From contig BCKL01000001.1 in assembly GCA_001600635.1 (NCBI GenBank), positions 1,096,808-1,160,807 of the forward strand: DNA of 64,000 bases. Reading direction: 5' to 3'. The notes beneath the pieces were generated by a model. The model saw only the letters and a list, made by a program, of their open reading frames with translations, was not told the origin of the DNA and ran no database searches. The position numbers and the translations under genes are program-made. The DNA is from Leucosporidium creatinivorum (taxonomy: Eukaryota > Basidiomycota > Microbotryomycetes > Leucosporidiales > Leucosporidiaceae). This document shows positions 21,515 through 33,365 of the stretch, in pieces; the stretch's first letter is position 1, and every line of letters begins with the position of its first letter.

Positions 21515-22789
21515 ATGACAGCTGACAAGTCCAAGCTGCAGCCCTCAGTGCAGCAGGACACCTTGATCATGTTCGGGGTCAGTCTCTCACCTGCCCCCCG
21601 CCTCCCTCTCTCGCTCGCTCATCTCCTCCTCCTTCTGCAGGACTCTATCACCCAAGTCAGCTCTGAATACACCTCTCAACATACCACTACTGCCCTCTGA
21701 CCCACCATCATCCCACAGGGCGCATTCGACGAAGGCGGAACGGGAGCAGCTCTCAGCCATCTCTATCAGCGAGCCTGGGACGTGAAGAACCGCGGCTTGG
21801 GAGGTTACAATACGAAATGGGTGATTCCCATTGGCAAGAAGGTGACCTGCAGTCTCAGTTCGTTCACCGGACTCGCTGACCCCGGCCCCACCCCTTCGCC
21901 GAGCAGTGGCTCCCTCAAGTCGGAGAAGACCGACCTCGTACAGCTTTGATGACAATCTGGTTCGGCGCCAACGACGCTGTCCTCCCCGGCTTTGGGCAGC
22001 ACGTACGCCTTCCTTCTCCTCCTTCCCCTAGCTCGGCGCTCACCTCCTCCTCACGACAGGTCCCCCTCCCCGACTTCAAAGCCAACCTCCACCTTCTCAT
22101 CTCTCTCCTCCGCTCCCCGACCTCCCCTTACTACTCCCCCGGCACCTCCATCCTCCTCCTCACCCCACCTCCCGTCGACACCGCCCGATGGGCCGCCGAG
22201 ATCGCTGCAAAGTACCCTCCCCCTCCTGGCGCAGAGCCACCGGCATTCGACAGGGATCCAGAGAATACGAGGCTGTATGCTCAGGCTGTGAAGGAGGTTG
22301 GGACGGAGGCGGGGGTTGTGGCTGTGGATGTTTGGACCGCGGTGATGGCGAAAGCGGCCGAGATTGGGGAGGACGGGTTGAAAGAGTTGCTTGTTGATGG
22401 GCTGCATCTGAGTGCGAGGGGCTATCGGGTTGTTACGGATGGTGAGTTGCTGCCGGAGGGGCAGGGAGGAGGAAGCTCGGCGATGGCGCGGCGAAAGGTT
22501 GAAGGCTGACATGAATCGCTCGCAGTCGTCAAGGACACAATCGCCAACCATCTTCCAGAGCTGCACTGGGATAAGGTGCCGAAGCACTACCCTCCCTGGG
22601 GCGAGATGCGTGAGTTCGGCCGAACCTCCCTTCTCTCGTGGACGACTGGCTGATAACTCTCTCTCTTCTCTCGCTCGCTTCACCATCCTTCAGTCAACTA
22701 TGACCGTAAGCGCGCCGTGCCCTCGAACTTCCCTGACTCCCGCTGACTTTCCTCGACCGGTCGCAGCCCTCGCCGAGGAGCAGGCGTAG
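21515..22789 (+). CDS. IAH1: Isoamyl acetate-hydrolysing esterase IAH1 (SGNH hydrolase)
   Basis: Eight exons (21515-21577, 21641-21655, 21719-21841, 21907-22002, 22060-22441, 22526-22609, 22694-22705, 22767-22789) give 265 residues, the usual IAH1 length. IAH1 cleaves short acetate esters in the cytosol. SGNH block I is MFGDSITQGAFDEGG (nucleophile Ser), block II NRGLGGYNTKW, block III IWFGANDAV and block V VDGLHLSARGY with the catalytic Asp/His pair. Exon 2 is only 15 nt and encodes the catalytic serine; exon 7 is 12 nt. The gene diverges from the glycosidase with about 300 bp between starts. Confidence 0.92.
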
Positions 22790-23146
22790 TCGGCTGAGTC
22801 TCTTGAGCTGTTCCCTCCTTGTAGCATACCATCCAGTCATCCCATCGTCTGTAAGTTATCAGTGCCTCCGACCCTCGAGCTTACGTCTCACTCGCGAAAT
22901 GCCCGATTGCTCGCTCGCTCGCTCTCCCTACTCTCCATCGCCGAGGAGCTGTCGAACGAAACGATCTGCATGTGCAACGAAAGAGAGGGAAAAGAGTATG
23001 CTACTGCGAAGGGGAATCGTGTTGTATACATCTGCGCTCTGCTGCCCTATCCTCACTCCCTCGGTAGTATCAAGCCTCCGACCTTCGCTCTCCTCCTCCG
23101 TCGCTCCCTCCTCCTCTCTGACCAGCCTGCGAGGCTCCCCGCCGCC
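22790..23146. other. Gene-less stretch between convergent genes
   Basis: 3' UTRs of IAH1 (+) and the following minus-strand gene. It contains short GCTC-rich runs near 22908-22925. Nothing else recognised. Confidence 0.6.
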
Positions 23147-24121
23147 TCACTGACCCGCAAACACCCCATCATCACTGACTACATGACTGTAATGCCCGGG
23201 GACATTACTCAGACACTTCTGACAATCATGCCGAAAGCCGAAAGTGACCTTCCACCCTCCTCCCGTCCTCTTCTGTCCTGCCGACAAGCTCGGTACACCA
23301 GCAGCGAGCATCGGAGGGGGTTGCTGCTCCTGCTGTAGTTGTTGGTAGGAGGGGGCGAGGTCCATCCCTTCTGCGGCGATGGAGGAGGAGGAGGAGGACG
23401 AGCGGGACATGGCTTGGGGCGAGCCGGCGAGGTGCTGGTGCAGGGGTGGGGCGTGGTGTGGGAGTTGTGGAGGTGAGGGGCGGTGGGAAAGGTGGTGAGA
23501 GAAGGAGGTGGGCAGGGAGTGGTAGTTGGCGGGAGGGGGAGGGTGGTCCGAGTCCATTTGGGCGTCCATCTGCGCGAGGGTAGAGTGCGTGAGCTAGGTA
23601 GTGGTAATGAGTTGTAGGATGGTCTGACTCACCTCCATGTCCCCTCCCATGCCTACATCCTCCTCCATCGCTCCTCCCTCTCCTCCCTCTCCAGCAGCAG
23701 CTCCCCCTCCCCAACTCGGCGCCCCCCTCTCCCCCGGCGGCGGCGTAGCCAGCATCAATCCCTCGGTCCTCGTCACCCAATCACCATTGCCCTGCCCTCC
23801 AATGCCCGGCGTACTACTCCCACTCCCACTCCCACTCGCGTGAGCTTGAGGTTGAGGCTGATGGAGGATCCCATCCGAAGAGAACGAGTGAGCGAGATGA
23901 GGGGGCAGAGTCGAGTAGATTGAGGGTTGGTAGGTTGGTGGGGCGCGTTTCTGTAGGTGAGCACAGCAGAGAGTGAGCTGTGTTCGCTTGCTCGCTCGCT
24001 CGACGCGTGAGAGATGAACGAGCTGTACCTTGTGCAGTGAGCCAGGGGAGGTAGAGCGAGTCCGCTTCAGAGTGGAACCTGCTGGTGGTGGTTGCGGTAA
24101 TGGGTCGAATGGGCTGTACAT
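23147..24121 (-). CDS. Fungal protein with C-terminal Cys-X2-Cys ... PGHYSH motif
   Basis: Exons 24029-24121, 23633-23950 and 23147-23569 give 277 residues. The chain is low complexity: Pro/Gly-rich, a Gly-Ser repeat from CACTCC repeats at 23817-23838, and a run of seven serines. The one conserved-looking part is the C-terminus, GWKVTFGFRHDCQKCLSNV followed by PGHYSH. I recall this kind of ending in fungal proteins of unknown function, where it may bind a metal; I cannot name a family. Divergent from QRI7 with 82 bp between starts, so the promoter is shared. Confidence 0.62.
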
Positions 24122-24203
24122 GATTCGACTGGGCTGAGACGAGGTGAATGTAAGAGGACAAGCTGCGAAACGCGTCGGAGTGCTCTTGCCTTTCGACTAC
24201 AAC

Positions 24204-25850
24204 ATGCTCCCTCACGAGCTCAAGCTGCTACTCAGTCGCTCATTACTTTCTGCACCATCTCACCGCCCTACATCTCTCCTTCGCCCTCGTTTCAGCTCCT
24301 CCTCCTCGAAACCGCTCCTAATCCTCGGCCTCGAATCCTCCGCCGACGATTCCTGCGCCTCAATAGTTACCTCCCACCGCCAAATCCTTTCCAACATCGT
24401 CCTCAAGCAGACCGACCTGCTCGAGAAATGGGGAGGGATCCAGCCGCTACATGCTCAGGAAGCTCATCAGCGGAATATGCCCCTGGCGATCAAGCAGGCT
24501 CTCGATGAAGCTGGCGTGCGATTGAGTGATTTGGATGGTATCGCTTTCACGCGGGGACCGGGCATGTACGGCTGTTTGAGTCAGTGTGCTGGAGCGGCGA
24601 AGGCGCTCGCCGCGGCGACGGGACTGCCGCTGATGGGGGTGCATCATATGGTTCGTCTGATTCGCTTAGTTGATCCTTAGTGTACACGTCTAACCTTAGC
24701 CGACCGCACAGCAAGCCCACGCCCTCACGCCGTTTCTCACCGAGGAGGTTCCACCGAGCTTCCCCTTCCTCACCCTCCTGCTGAGCGGAGGGCATACCCT
24801 CCTCCTCCTCGCTCGGTCAGAAACGGACTTTAAGATCCTCGCTACCACGCAGGATGAGAGCATAGGGTGAGTTTGGACTCGTAGCTCTCGCTGGGAGGGA
24901 CCTCGGCGCCGAGCTGACCATTCTCCATCTCCTTTCTTCCCTATCGCTTCATCCTCAACCCTCATTCGCACCCATCACCTATACTTTGCTCCACACTCCT
25001 CTTCCGCCCCTCCAGCGCCTCACTCGACAAAGCCTCCCGGGCGCTCGAGATCCCCCTCTCCCTCGGCAACGGCTCCGCAGGCGCCGCTCTCGAAGCCTTT
25101 GCCTTCTCCCCTCCCTCCTCGTCCTCCTCCACAACCGACCCTACCCTACCAGCACCACCGACCTTCCCCCTCCCCTTCCGCAACCTCCTCTCCTTCTCCT
25201 ACTCCGGCGCTCGGTCGTCCCTCACTCGTCTGCTCACCGCTGAACCACCAGGAGAGATGGAGGAGGGGAGAAAGAAACAGGTTGCTGGAGCGTTCATGAA
25301 GGCTGCGTTTGAGCAGGTGGGGGAGAAAGTTGGGTTGGCGGTGAAGGGGTTCGAGAAGGAGGAGGAGGGGAAGGAAGAGGGCGAGAGGGAGACGTTGGGT
25401 GGACTGGTTGTGAGTGGGGGAGTGGCGAGTAATTTGTATTTGAGGAAGAGGTGAGTGGTGTTCGCTCACTTGAGTCTGCCGCAGCGCGAGCATGTGGAGT
25501 GCGCCGAGCCGAGCTGAAGAGCTGACCCTCCCCTCCCGCACCGCTTCATCTCCAGCCTCCGAGCCAAACTCGACTCCCTCGGCTACCCCTCCATGCCTCT
25601 CATCTTTCCACCACCCCATCTCTGCACCGGTCAGGCCACTCCGATCCCTGCCTCCCTGCCTTCTCGGCGCTGACCCTCACCCACTTCCCCTCGGACAGAC
25701 AACGCCGCCATGATCGCTCAAGTCGGACACTCGCGCCTGCGTAGAGGTAGGATCGATCCTCTGACGGTGGGGCTGAAGGCAAAGTGGAGTATTGAGGAGT
25801 GTGAGAGCGATTTTGAGGAGGGTGCGGAGCGGGAGGAGGAGGAGGCTTAG
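24204..25850 (+). CDS. QRI7: Mitochondrial tRNA N6-threonylcarbamoyladenosine transferase Qri7/OSGEPL1
   Basis: Exons 24204-24650, 24712-24866, 25016-25450, 25556-25629 and 25699-25850 give 420 residues. Qri7 transfers the threonylcarbamoyl group to A37 of ANN-decoding mitochondrial tRNAs. A Ser/Arg/Leu-rich N-terminus fits mitochondrial import. ASKHA-fold motifs are ILGLESSADDSCASIV, GIAFTRGPGMYGCL, the metal-binding VHHMQAHAL, LSGGHTLLLLA and CTDNAAMIAQVG. ATG 24204 is preferred over the in-frame 24144 because it places the targeting peptide first. Intron 1 has the uncommon donor GTTCGT. An insert rich in Glu/Lys (residues about 310-335) is not typical of the family. Confidence 0.93.
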
Positions 25851-26389
25851 AAGTAGTCGAGCATGGCGCAGAGATGGACGTAGGTAGATGGGAGGGCGCT
25901 AGATTGTTGCTACATGTGTCCTTCACCGCTGTCCTTTGCCATGGCGATTCGATGAGGGTCTCTCGGCGGTGAGGGGTCGATTCTGAGCCGCGCCGAGCTC
26001 AGCCGAGCGCCGAGAATAGTCGATGACGAGGCGCTGTAGCTCAGTCGAGAGAGCGAGCACAGCAAACATGTAGCTTATTCGGCTGTGCTATATCGCTCAT
26101 CTCGAGCACTCTGGAGCGCTACATAACTAGTGAGCAGCAGCCGTGCGAGCAGCCGTCCCTCTTCTCCGACGCAAGTTTGGGAGGGAAAGCTTGGCTGAAG
26201 AAGCAGTTGAGGGTTTCCAACCTGCCTTGGAGTCGCTTCTCTTACTCTCCTACAGCCGCTGCACCAACTCGGCTACAGACTCGGGACCAGACCGAGGCGA
26301 CTCGATCTCTCTCCCTCCTCCCCGAGCAGCAGCCTCTCTCGCGTTTCTCTCGCTCTTCACCTTCGAACTCGTCCACCTCCTCAGGCGAC
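25851..26389. other. Gene-less stretch, promoter
   Basis: Holds the QRI7 3' UTR and the promoter or 5' UTR of the next gene. An open frame continues upstream of the chosen start from 26177 but has no ATG. Confidence 0.5.
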
Positions 26390-28294
26390 ATGGAGCCTCA
26401 ATCTCGGATCAGCTACCTCCCAGATGGCCCCTCTACACCTCAAGGCAAGCGTGAGCTGCTTTCACAAGGAGCGAGGTCGGCGATCCCACTCTCGAGCTGA
26501 CAAACCTCCCGTTCTCCAGCATCGCGCTCCTCGTCGGAGAGCCCGCCGTGTACCAAGAGCTACAGACGCTTCTCTTTCGCCATCCCGCCCTTCCGTCGTC
26601 GTGCAGAGAGCCCTCCTTCGCCTGCTGCTGCTGCGACGAGCGAGACCTCAGGCTCGGCGATGAGGCCCGCCAGTCGTACGGGTGGGAAAGGCTGGACGTT
26701 CCCGCTAAGGTTGAAATCGAGGAAGGCTAGGGAGGTAGAGGGTATGCGGGAGAGTGGTCTAGGGATGGTAGCGGGAGAGCAGCAGAAGGGCAAGAGCAGC
26801 GAGGAGGGAAAGAGGCGAGGGATCGGCTCGGCGGCTGCAGGGGATATCGCGTACGGCTGCTCTGCGCCTTCTCGTCACGTCCAGGAGGAAGCAGTGCTGG
26901 ATACTCGTAGGATCGAATCGCCTCTCACCTCGCATCACACGCCTCTCCCACGCCCGCCCGCCGCCGAGCACGAGCACCTCGGCCGAAGCCCTCCCTCTCC
27001 TCTCCAGGAGTTCCCCTTCCCCGTCTTCCATCATATCTCTCCAAGCTCACCTCCTCCAGTCAACTTCTCGCCGACTAGCTCAAATGCTACAACACCTCGA
27101 CTCGTTCCGCGCACAAGACCGACGCCGCTTCAGACCATCTCGAGGCCAATTCCTCAGGCCGCTCCCCCTCTTCAGCCCTTTCCACCTCTCCAGCACCTCC
27201 GAACGAGCAACAGCCCCTCCGCACCGCACCAAGCTCTCGCCCTTCACCCTCAACAGCACCTCCAATCGTGCTTCGCCGAATCGTTGCCTCGGCCTTCGCC
27301 TCTCTCCCTCCCAGCTCCCTCGCATCCTCGTCCTCCTTCGCCCTTCCAGCTGGAACGTCAACGTACCCCTTCCACCGACTCTTCAATTTCTCCCTCGATC
27401 CAACTCCCAGCCCACTACGACTTCCCCGCCCGCTCGCCGAATCGCCCTGCTCGCATGCCGTACGAGCAGCCGACCTCGCGCTTCTCCGACTGGACGACGA
27501 GCACGAACGATTCCATCGACTCGCCATGGGATGAGCCGTTCCCTCGTGCCGACGAGTCGGGAGGTGCGGGAGCGTCGAGGCGGGCAAGTCTGGCGACGGG
27601 AGGAAGCAGCGGAGCGAGGGAGGGTTGGAGGTCTTCGGCGCCCGAGATGGTCGGGGAGAGCGATGGGGATGCCGACGGGGAGGAGAATGGGGAAGAGACA
27701 GATGAGCAGGATGTAAGGGATAGGAGAGGGAGGATGAGGCATCGCCACAACCACTCGCATAACGGCTCGTCGAGGGCGCCCTCGAGGCATCGCAACGGCC
27801 AGCACAAGCCTCGCATGGTCTCGACTTCCACTCAAACGACCGAGGATCTCCTACTCTTCTACAACTCGCATGCCGTCCTTCCTCCTCCCTCCGAGTCGGC
27901 CCTCTCCACCTGCTCCTCGCAACGACCTCATCGCCGAGCTCCCCCTCCTCCTCCTTCGCCATCCTCGCAACTCCTCCACAACCCCGCCAGCAACAGCAGC
28001 CTTCGTCGACCTCCAGCTCACTCCGAGTCCTCATCCAGCGCAGCGACCTGGTGCACCTCCACCGCCGACACGAGCGTGCAATGCCTCGACGCCTTTCCCG
28101 TACCGAGCGCCGCCTTCGCCGAGGCGCTCAAGGCGCCCCCACTGTCGACGGTGGAGGAGAGTCGCTCGAGGAGGAGCAGTAGTGCCGGGTTGGAGACGGG
28201 CGACAAGACGTTCAAGAAGAGGATGAGCGCCTTGGCCGAGTGGATGGGAGGGTCGACCAAGGCTCAGAAGGAGGCGAGGAGGATGACTGCTTGA
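26390..28294 (+). CDS. Ser/Pro/Arg-rich protein of unknown function
   Basis: Two exons (26390-26450, 26520-28294) give 611 residues. The chain is mostly disordered with many SP and RRxS sites. Short ordered-looking patches are CTKSYRRFSFAIPPFRRRA near residue 30, KGWTFPLRLKSRKAREVEG near residue 80, and a basic amphipathic C-terminus (TFKKRMSALAEWMGGSTKAQ). Asp/His-rich runs lie in the middle (RHRHNHSHN-like). I recognise no domain. The first ATG of the spliced frame is used. Confidence 0.62.
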
Positions 28295-28549
28295 GCTGGG
28301 AGAGCCGAGAGGAGGTGTAGGACATGTGCTTGTTGGATATGCTCGCTTGTATGTTGGATAATATCGGAGCGGACACTTGGAAGTCGAAACTACCCCCCCT
28401 TGTTGATGTAAAGCAGCTTCAAAGCCCGACCCGAATCTCGACCGAGCTTCTCAGTGAGACGGAAGAGGCTGAACAGACCAGTTTTGTAACAGAAGTACAA
28501 ACGTGATCACACAGCACTGCATCTATCTAGGTCTCGCCTCCAGTGCTGC

Positions 28550-29207
28550 TCACCAGCACATCTCGCCCAGCTCGAACCCGCCTGCCCCTTCGGTTCGTCT
28601 CGCCGCCATCTCCACCTCGGGCATGACCATCTCGTCCTCTGCTCGGAGCTCTGGAGTGCTGAAAGTGGCTCGAGCGTCTGAGCCCGGCTCAGCGCGCTCT
28701 ATAGCGGGCCTCTTGAGTGGACTTCCTCCCTGCTCGGCGATGTCATCCTCCGCGTCGGTCTCGTCAATTCGACGCTTGCGGGAGGGCGAAAAGGGTGCGC
28801 AGGACGGGATGAAGTAGGGTGATGTCGGTGGTAGAGTTACAGGCGGTAGTAAGGGCTGAGGAGGCGGGTAGGAGGGAAAGTGAGGCTGGTGGAGGTAGGG
28901 ATGAAAGGCTGGCGAAGCGCCGAAGGGATGTTGCTGGTGGGCGAGAGTGTAGGTGGTGAGCATGACAGAATTTGATAGGTGGAAGAGGTTTCGCCAGTGG
29001 CCAGCTGCGAGGCGGTCTGCGACGCACAGATAGGGTCAGCTCGAGCTTCTGACTCGGAGCTGCTCCTGCGGTCGACTCACCTCGTCTGAGGGTGCAGACG
29101 GAAGAACTCAAGCCACAAGAGCGTCGCTTATAGTGGCGCAATTGCTCCTCCGCGTCATCAAGCAGGATAAGGAAGCAGAGCGGGGGTGCAGGATCGAAAG
29201 CAGACAT
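28550..29207 (-). CDS. Small Pro-rich protein, unknown
   Basis: Two exons (29081-29207, 28550-29016) give 197 residues. The N-terminus includes EEQLRHYKRRSCGLSSS and DRLAAGHWRNLFHLSNSV, followed by a His/Pro-rich segment (YLHQPHFPSYPPPQPLLPP) and a short nuclear-signal-like SRKRRIDET. No family recognised. A more upstream UTR intron (donor near 29325) is likely, and the frame remains open above 29207 without an ATG. The alternative start is 28963, which would skip the first exon. Convergent with the preceding Ser/Pro-rich gene, about 255 bp apart. Confidence 0.5.
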
Positions 29208-29411
29208 GCGAAGGCAGGGGAAGGCTCGATAGCCAGGCGCGCGATTGGTGGGGGGTCTGGCGAGCGAGTGACGAGCCGGAAGTCAGCAAACAGCGAGAGA
29301 GATGATAATGTAGACCTGCGACTCACCTTCGCAGGTTGTCGAAGCGAACGCCGAACCGCCTGAAATCGTTTGGAAGCCGAGATTCCTTACAACATGTACC
29401 TACAGCGTAGT

Positions 29412-31473
29412 CTACCCTCTCCCCAGTCTTCTCCGTAGCTCCACATGGATACCCAGCACCAGCCCACTAGCAGGCAGCAACGCCGCAAAGCAGAGGCGGA
29501 AGACCGCTGCCGGTCGACTTTCGAGCCCGCTGAGAAGGGCGACGGTGACCAGCAAGTTGAGCGGGACTCGGAAGAGGGCGGTGATCTGTAGGTGGAGAGG
29601 GTGTGAGTGGATGCAGTGAAGCTTAGTCGAAGGAACGAGGCGCACTGTCGCTCGATGCTCCTCGGCAATCAACGCCGAGCGCAATGAGGCAGCCATTGGG
29701 TCTGCGAGGAGACACAGCAGGTCAGTGACGGCCCAGTAAGGTTCGGAGAGAGCAACACCGACTGACAGTACATCCCCACGACGACCTCGAATAACACGAA
29801 GCAGCAGAACTTGGCCTTCGTAGAGTCCACGGTCGTGCTGACCAGAAGAAGCGTCCCTGCCGCCATGAGCGTCAGGTTTCCGAGTCGCGAGTTGAAGTCG
29901 ATGCTTCCGACTTGCTCGAGCGAAAGGTTGGAGGTCGAGGAGCCAGCGGGAGGAGCAACGAGAGCGTCACGCTCGTTCAGCGTTGACGACTGCGCCGAGG
30001 GGGATCGTGCTTGGACCATAGGTGAGAACCCTGCAGCGGCCAAAACATGCTTTCCAGCATGTGCGCTGAGGTGCGAATAGAGAATGTTGTCTGCGAACCG
30101 GAACTGGGTCAGCTCTTTGTCTTTCGACCGATCCCGCTCGGCATCGACGAACGCACAGAGAATGCTGCCGCCCGAGAGACAGATCATGAATGTGCTGAAG
30201 ATGACGCCAAGTGGCAGAGGTGGGTCATGTGGACCGAGCGTGCCCTGCAGCGTCGGTACCCATCTAAGGGAGGAAGAGCAAGGATCAGCCCAAGCTCGGC
30301 GCGCCAGTGGTGAGCGAACGCGACACACAGGAAGACGAAGAGGTACATGGAAGCCTCGAACGCGGTGATACCAGCGAGCAGGTAGATCAGCGAGTTGTCT
30401 GCGCGTAGTCGAAGGTGGTTAGCTCAGTCGAGGCGTCGGGAGTTTGGGCTGACATACCTTTCTGCACTACAGCAATGGCTTGGTTCAGATGCTCCCACCG
30501 TCCAGCAGTCGCCTCCTCCTTCTCTCCATAGTTCTCGTCCCATGTAGCCGAGATGACTAGTCCAGCGACGACGAGAAAGCAGGCTGAAGCGACGAACGGC
30601 GCTTTGAACGTTCCGAACGCCTCTACGAGTTGGTTGGACAGCACGCCAGCACCGCATGCCACAGCTCCGTTGACGAGGGTGAGTCTCCCGAGGAAGGCGC
30701 TGAGCTCGCTCTGTCTTATCCCGCGCTCTAACGCCGAAGAGACGAGCCATGATTCGAAGGCCGAGAAGAGGATGGACGTCGAGAAGCCGCCGAGGAGTCG
30801 ACCGAGGATGAGGGAAGGGAGGGGACGGAACATTTTGGTGGCGCAGGAGAGAGTGTAGGTTGCGGTGAAGACCAGGCAGAGGCGACGACGGCCGAATCGG
30901 TCGGCCCTGCGATGCGTAAGAGCGGAAAGCGGTCAGTGCGGTCGGCGAGGGTGAATTATGGATGCTCGAACTTACCAGTCGCCTACGAATGGTGCCAGAA
31001 GGCCAGCTGAGAGGAAGCCGAGCACGAAGAGGGCAGCGACGATCCGGATCGAGTACTCGAACTCGTCGTGATCTGGCGACAGTTCGTCAGCATGCTACTA
31101 GATACATATAGAGACGTCGAGCTCACAGAGCGAGTAGATGTAGGGTCCTTGAAGCCAATCGGCTCCCATCACGAGGGCGAATACCTGAGGGAGCTTCGGT
31201 CAGTCTGCTGTACTGCAAGTGAGAGAACGAGGGAGCACAGCGAGGCGATGAAGATAGATATGAGTAGCTTCGGTTACTCACCAACAGGTAGTTGAGCTTC
31301 AAGCTTCCCAGCTTCCGCCGCTTCTCCTTCTCCGCTCTTTCGTCTTCGCCTCGTTCCTCTGGTTCAGCGACCTTGACACACAGCCCGCTCCTGTTACTTC
31401 TCCGAGCGTCGTACGCTCCGAGCAGCAGCACAACACCCTCGATAGTAGCCAGCCGGCTCTCCCAGTCGTTCAT
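29412..31473 (-). CDS. MFS transporter, MFSD5 / molybdate-anion type
   Basis: Eight exons (31282-31473, 31127-31184, 30976-31072, 30458-30906, 30329-30398, 29767-30263, 29646-29701, 29412-29585) give 530 residues with about 12 membrane segments. Family blocks are GADWLQGPYIYSLY, GDWADRFGRRRLCLVF, LLGGFSTSILFSAFESWLV and FRVPLNLLVTVALLSG. MFSD5 relatives (algal MoT2) import molybdate for the molybdenum cofactor; the substrate here is inferred. A 60-residue polar insert (SKDKELTQFRFADN ... GSIDFNSRL) sits in the cytosolic loop between helices. The last intron (29586-29645) is 60 nt without a stop, so retention would stay in frame. Confidence 0.88.
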
Positions 31474-31721
31474 CTCCGGCCGACGCGTCTCTTTGTAGTG
31501 AGTGAAGGGCGATCCGACGGCGTACGAGCAGCGCTGCTTGCTGTAGCTGATCCAATGGTCCGTTCGAGTTGTTCAAGTGCAGACGAGTGAGGCGGAGGAA
31601 GCGAAGGGGGCTGAGGCTTCCTTGCCCTAAGAGGGGGCCCGTCCGCTGTGCTGGCTGTGCTGGGTCTTGAGACTCTCTTCGGCTCTCTCTCCCTCCGTCC
31701 ACATCTCTCAAGCTGTACAAC

Positions 31722-32553
31722 ATGCGATCTGTCATCTTCAGTGAGCCCCTTGCTCGTGCTGCTGCTCTCCTCGGCACTCACCCCTTCTCCCCTCCTCAGT
31801 CGCGCTCGGTGCTGCTCCCCTCGCTCTCGCTCAGTTCGGCATGGGGGAGGATGGTTCGCCTCTGGGGGGATATGGCAGTCCTGCTCTAGAAGCCTGTAGC
31901 ACGGGCGACAACGCTGCCTGCGCGGCTTATGTGACGGAAGCCACCGTGAGTTCGGCGGAGAGACGCTGGCTTGTGCTGAGTTGAGGCTGACCGGTTCATC
32001 TTCTAGAAATGCTACCAAATCATGGTGGATGGTGGAACGGAGGAGGAGGCCACGGCTTGCGCCTGCGACCCCAAGTCGGACTTCCTTTCGGCGTTCAAAC
32101 AGTGCGGGGACTGTGTGGCCAGCAAGTCGGGTGCGACTGCCGGCTCCGGCAATCAATACGCATCTAGTGAGCCGCGCAAGGGCCGATGGAGGTGCTGGTG
32201 CAGAAGAGAGGCTGACCCGACCTTCGGCGAGTCCTTTCCCTTCCTCCACCACCTACTCACTACACGCAGAGTTTGCAGAGATGTGCAAGCAGCTTCAAGA
32301 ATCGGGCAATGCCAACTCGGCATCCTTTTCATCCTCCTCGGACGGCTCTCCCCCCGCTGCAGCCACCCAGTCGACCTCGTCTAAATCCTCGGCCGGCACG
32401 GCGTCATCACCCTCATCCGCTGGAGCTCAGGCCGCTGCGAAGACATCTACAGAGACTGCTGGAGCATCTCCTACCGCCGCCGGTGCACGAGAGGTCGTCG
32501 GAGTGGCCGGTTTGCTGGGAGTGGTGTTCTCGGCGATGATAGTTTTGGCTTGA
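31722..32553 (+). CDS. Secreted Cys/Ser-rich GPI-type surface protein
   Basis: Exons 31722-31740, 31800-31945, 32007-32166 and 32270-32553 give 202 residues. There is a signal peptide (MRSVIFIALGAAPLALAQ), then a compact domain with seven or eight cysteines (EACSTGDNAACAAY, KCYQIMV, ACACDP, CGDCVASK, EMCKQL), a Ser/Thr/Ala-rich stalk, and a C-terminal hydrophobic tail (VVGVAGLLGVVFSAMIVLA) after a small-residue omega-like site. This is the plan of GPI-anchored fungal cell-wall proteins. The cysteine spacing is not clearly CFEM. The promoter is shared with the MFSD5-type gene (248 bp). Confidence 0.8.
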
Positions 32554-32929
32554 GGCTGTAAGGAGGGCTGCGAGTGCAACATGGACACTCTTATGGAATC
32601 TTGAAGCCACTATGTAACACTCTATGAGGCTGCTCGCTAGTTGGGAGTGGGGCTGAGAGCAGGGAGGCCTGGTGAACAGTCGCCGAGCATCGACGGGCGG
32701 GAGATGTAGCTACTGGGTAGCTACTGAGGCTACACTCGATCTCTAATCTCCAAGGCTGCACTGCTGTGACTTGAGCCACTCCCTTACATCATCTGTCCCT
32801 ATCTGTCCGGGTCTTGACCTTGCCCTCGCCGCGCTCGACTCAGGCTGCTCTCCTACGCTTCACTCGTCTCGCTCGCTTCGACTCGCTTCGCAGGGACTAG
32901 GACGAACAGGAAGCTAGCTGGAAGCTCGA
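32554..32929. other. Gene-less stretch, promoter of F-box copy B
   Basis: Contains the 3' UTR of the GPI-type gene and upstream promoter sequence. Runs of CTCGCTTCGACTCGCTTCG near 32868-32890 are the only local repetition. Confidence 0.45.
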
Positions 32930-33365
32930 CTGGAAGCTCTCACCACCTCCTCAATCGACTACACCTCTCGTCGCTGCTGCTGCTCGACTCGAAGCCCTCG
33001 TGACTCGCTCGCCGCTCTCGCTGAACTGGAAGCTCGAGGGCGATACTTCAACTGCTAAGGAGTGAGTTGAGGTGTCTTAGACTGCTCTGCTACCTATGGG
33101 CTGACTTCCTATGCTCCCTACAGCCCCCAGCTCAATTCGAGCAGAGCTACGACGCTCGCTCCCCTCGTCGCTGACAACAAGGCTCGTGCTCACTCGACCG
33201 CGCTCCACTTTGACCACAGCAGGTGAGTCTTAATGAGAGTACATCAAGCGAGTTCAAGTTCGAGCTGACCTGCTTTCGTCGCTCTGCAGCTTCGACCCTC
33301 ACACGACCATCGCCGAGCTTCCTTCTCGCCCTTCGCCCTCGCCCCTGCCGCCTATCTCCGCCACC
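32930..33365 (+). promoter_or_regulatory. Spliced 5' leader of F-box copy B, shared with copy A
   Basis: Counterpart of the leader at 17257-17690 on the other strand. Two intron-like segments lie at about 33061-33121 (GTGAGTTGAGG ... CCTACAG) and 33222-33289 (GTGAGTCTTAA ... CTGCAG). The exonic parts align closely with copy A, the introns less so. In copy A the matching CCTACAG acceptor reads CCTACGG, so the splice point there must move by several bases. Confidence 0.7.

Noticed and set aside
32930-33289. F-box leader as an N-terminal coding extension (TLAPLVADNKARAHSTAL frame)
   Set aside because: No in-frame ATG, a mutated splice acceptor breaks the frame in copy A, and differences between copies are amino-acid changing.
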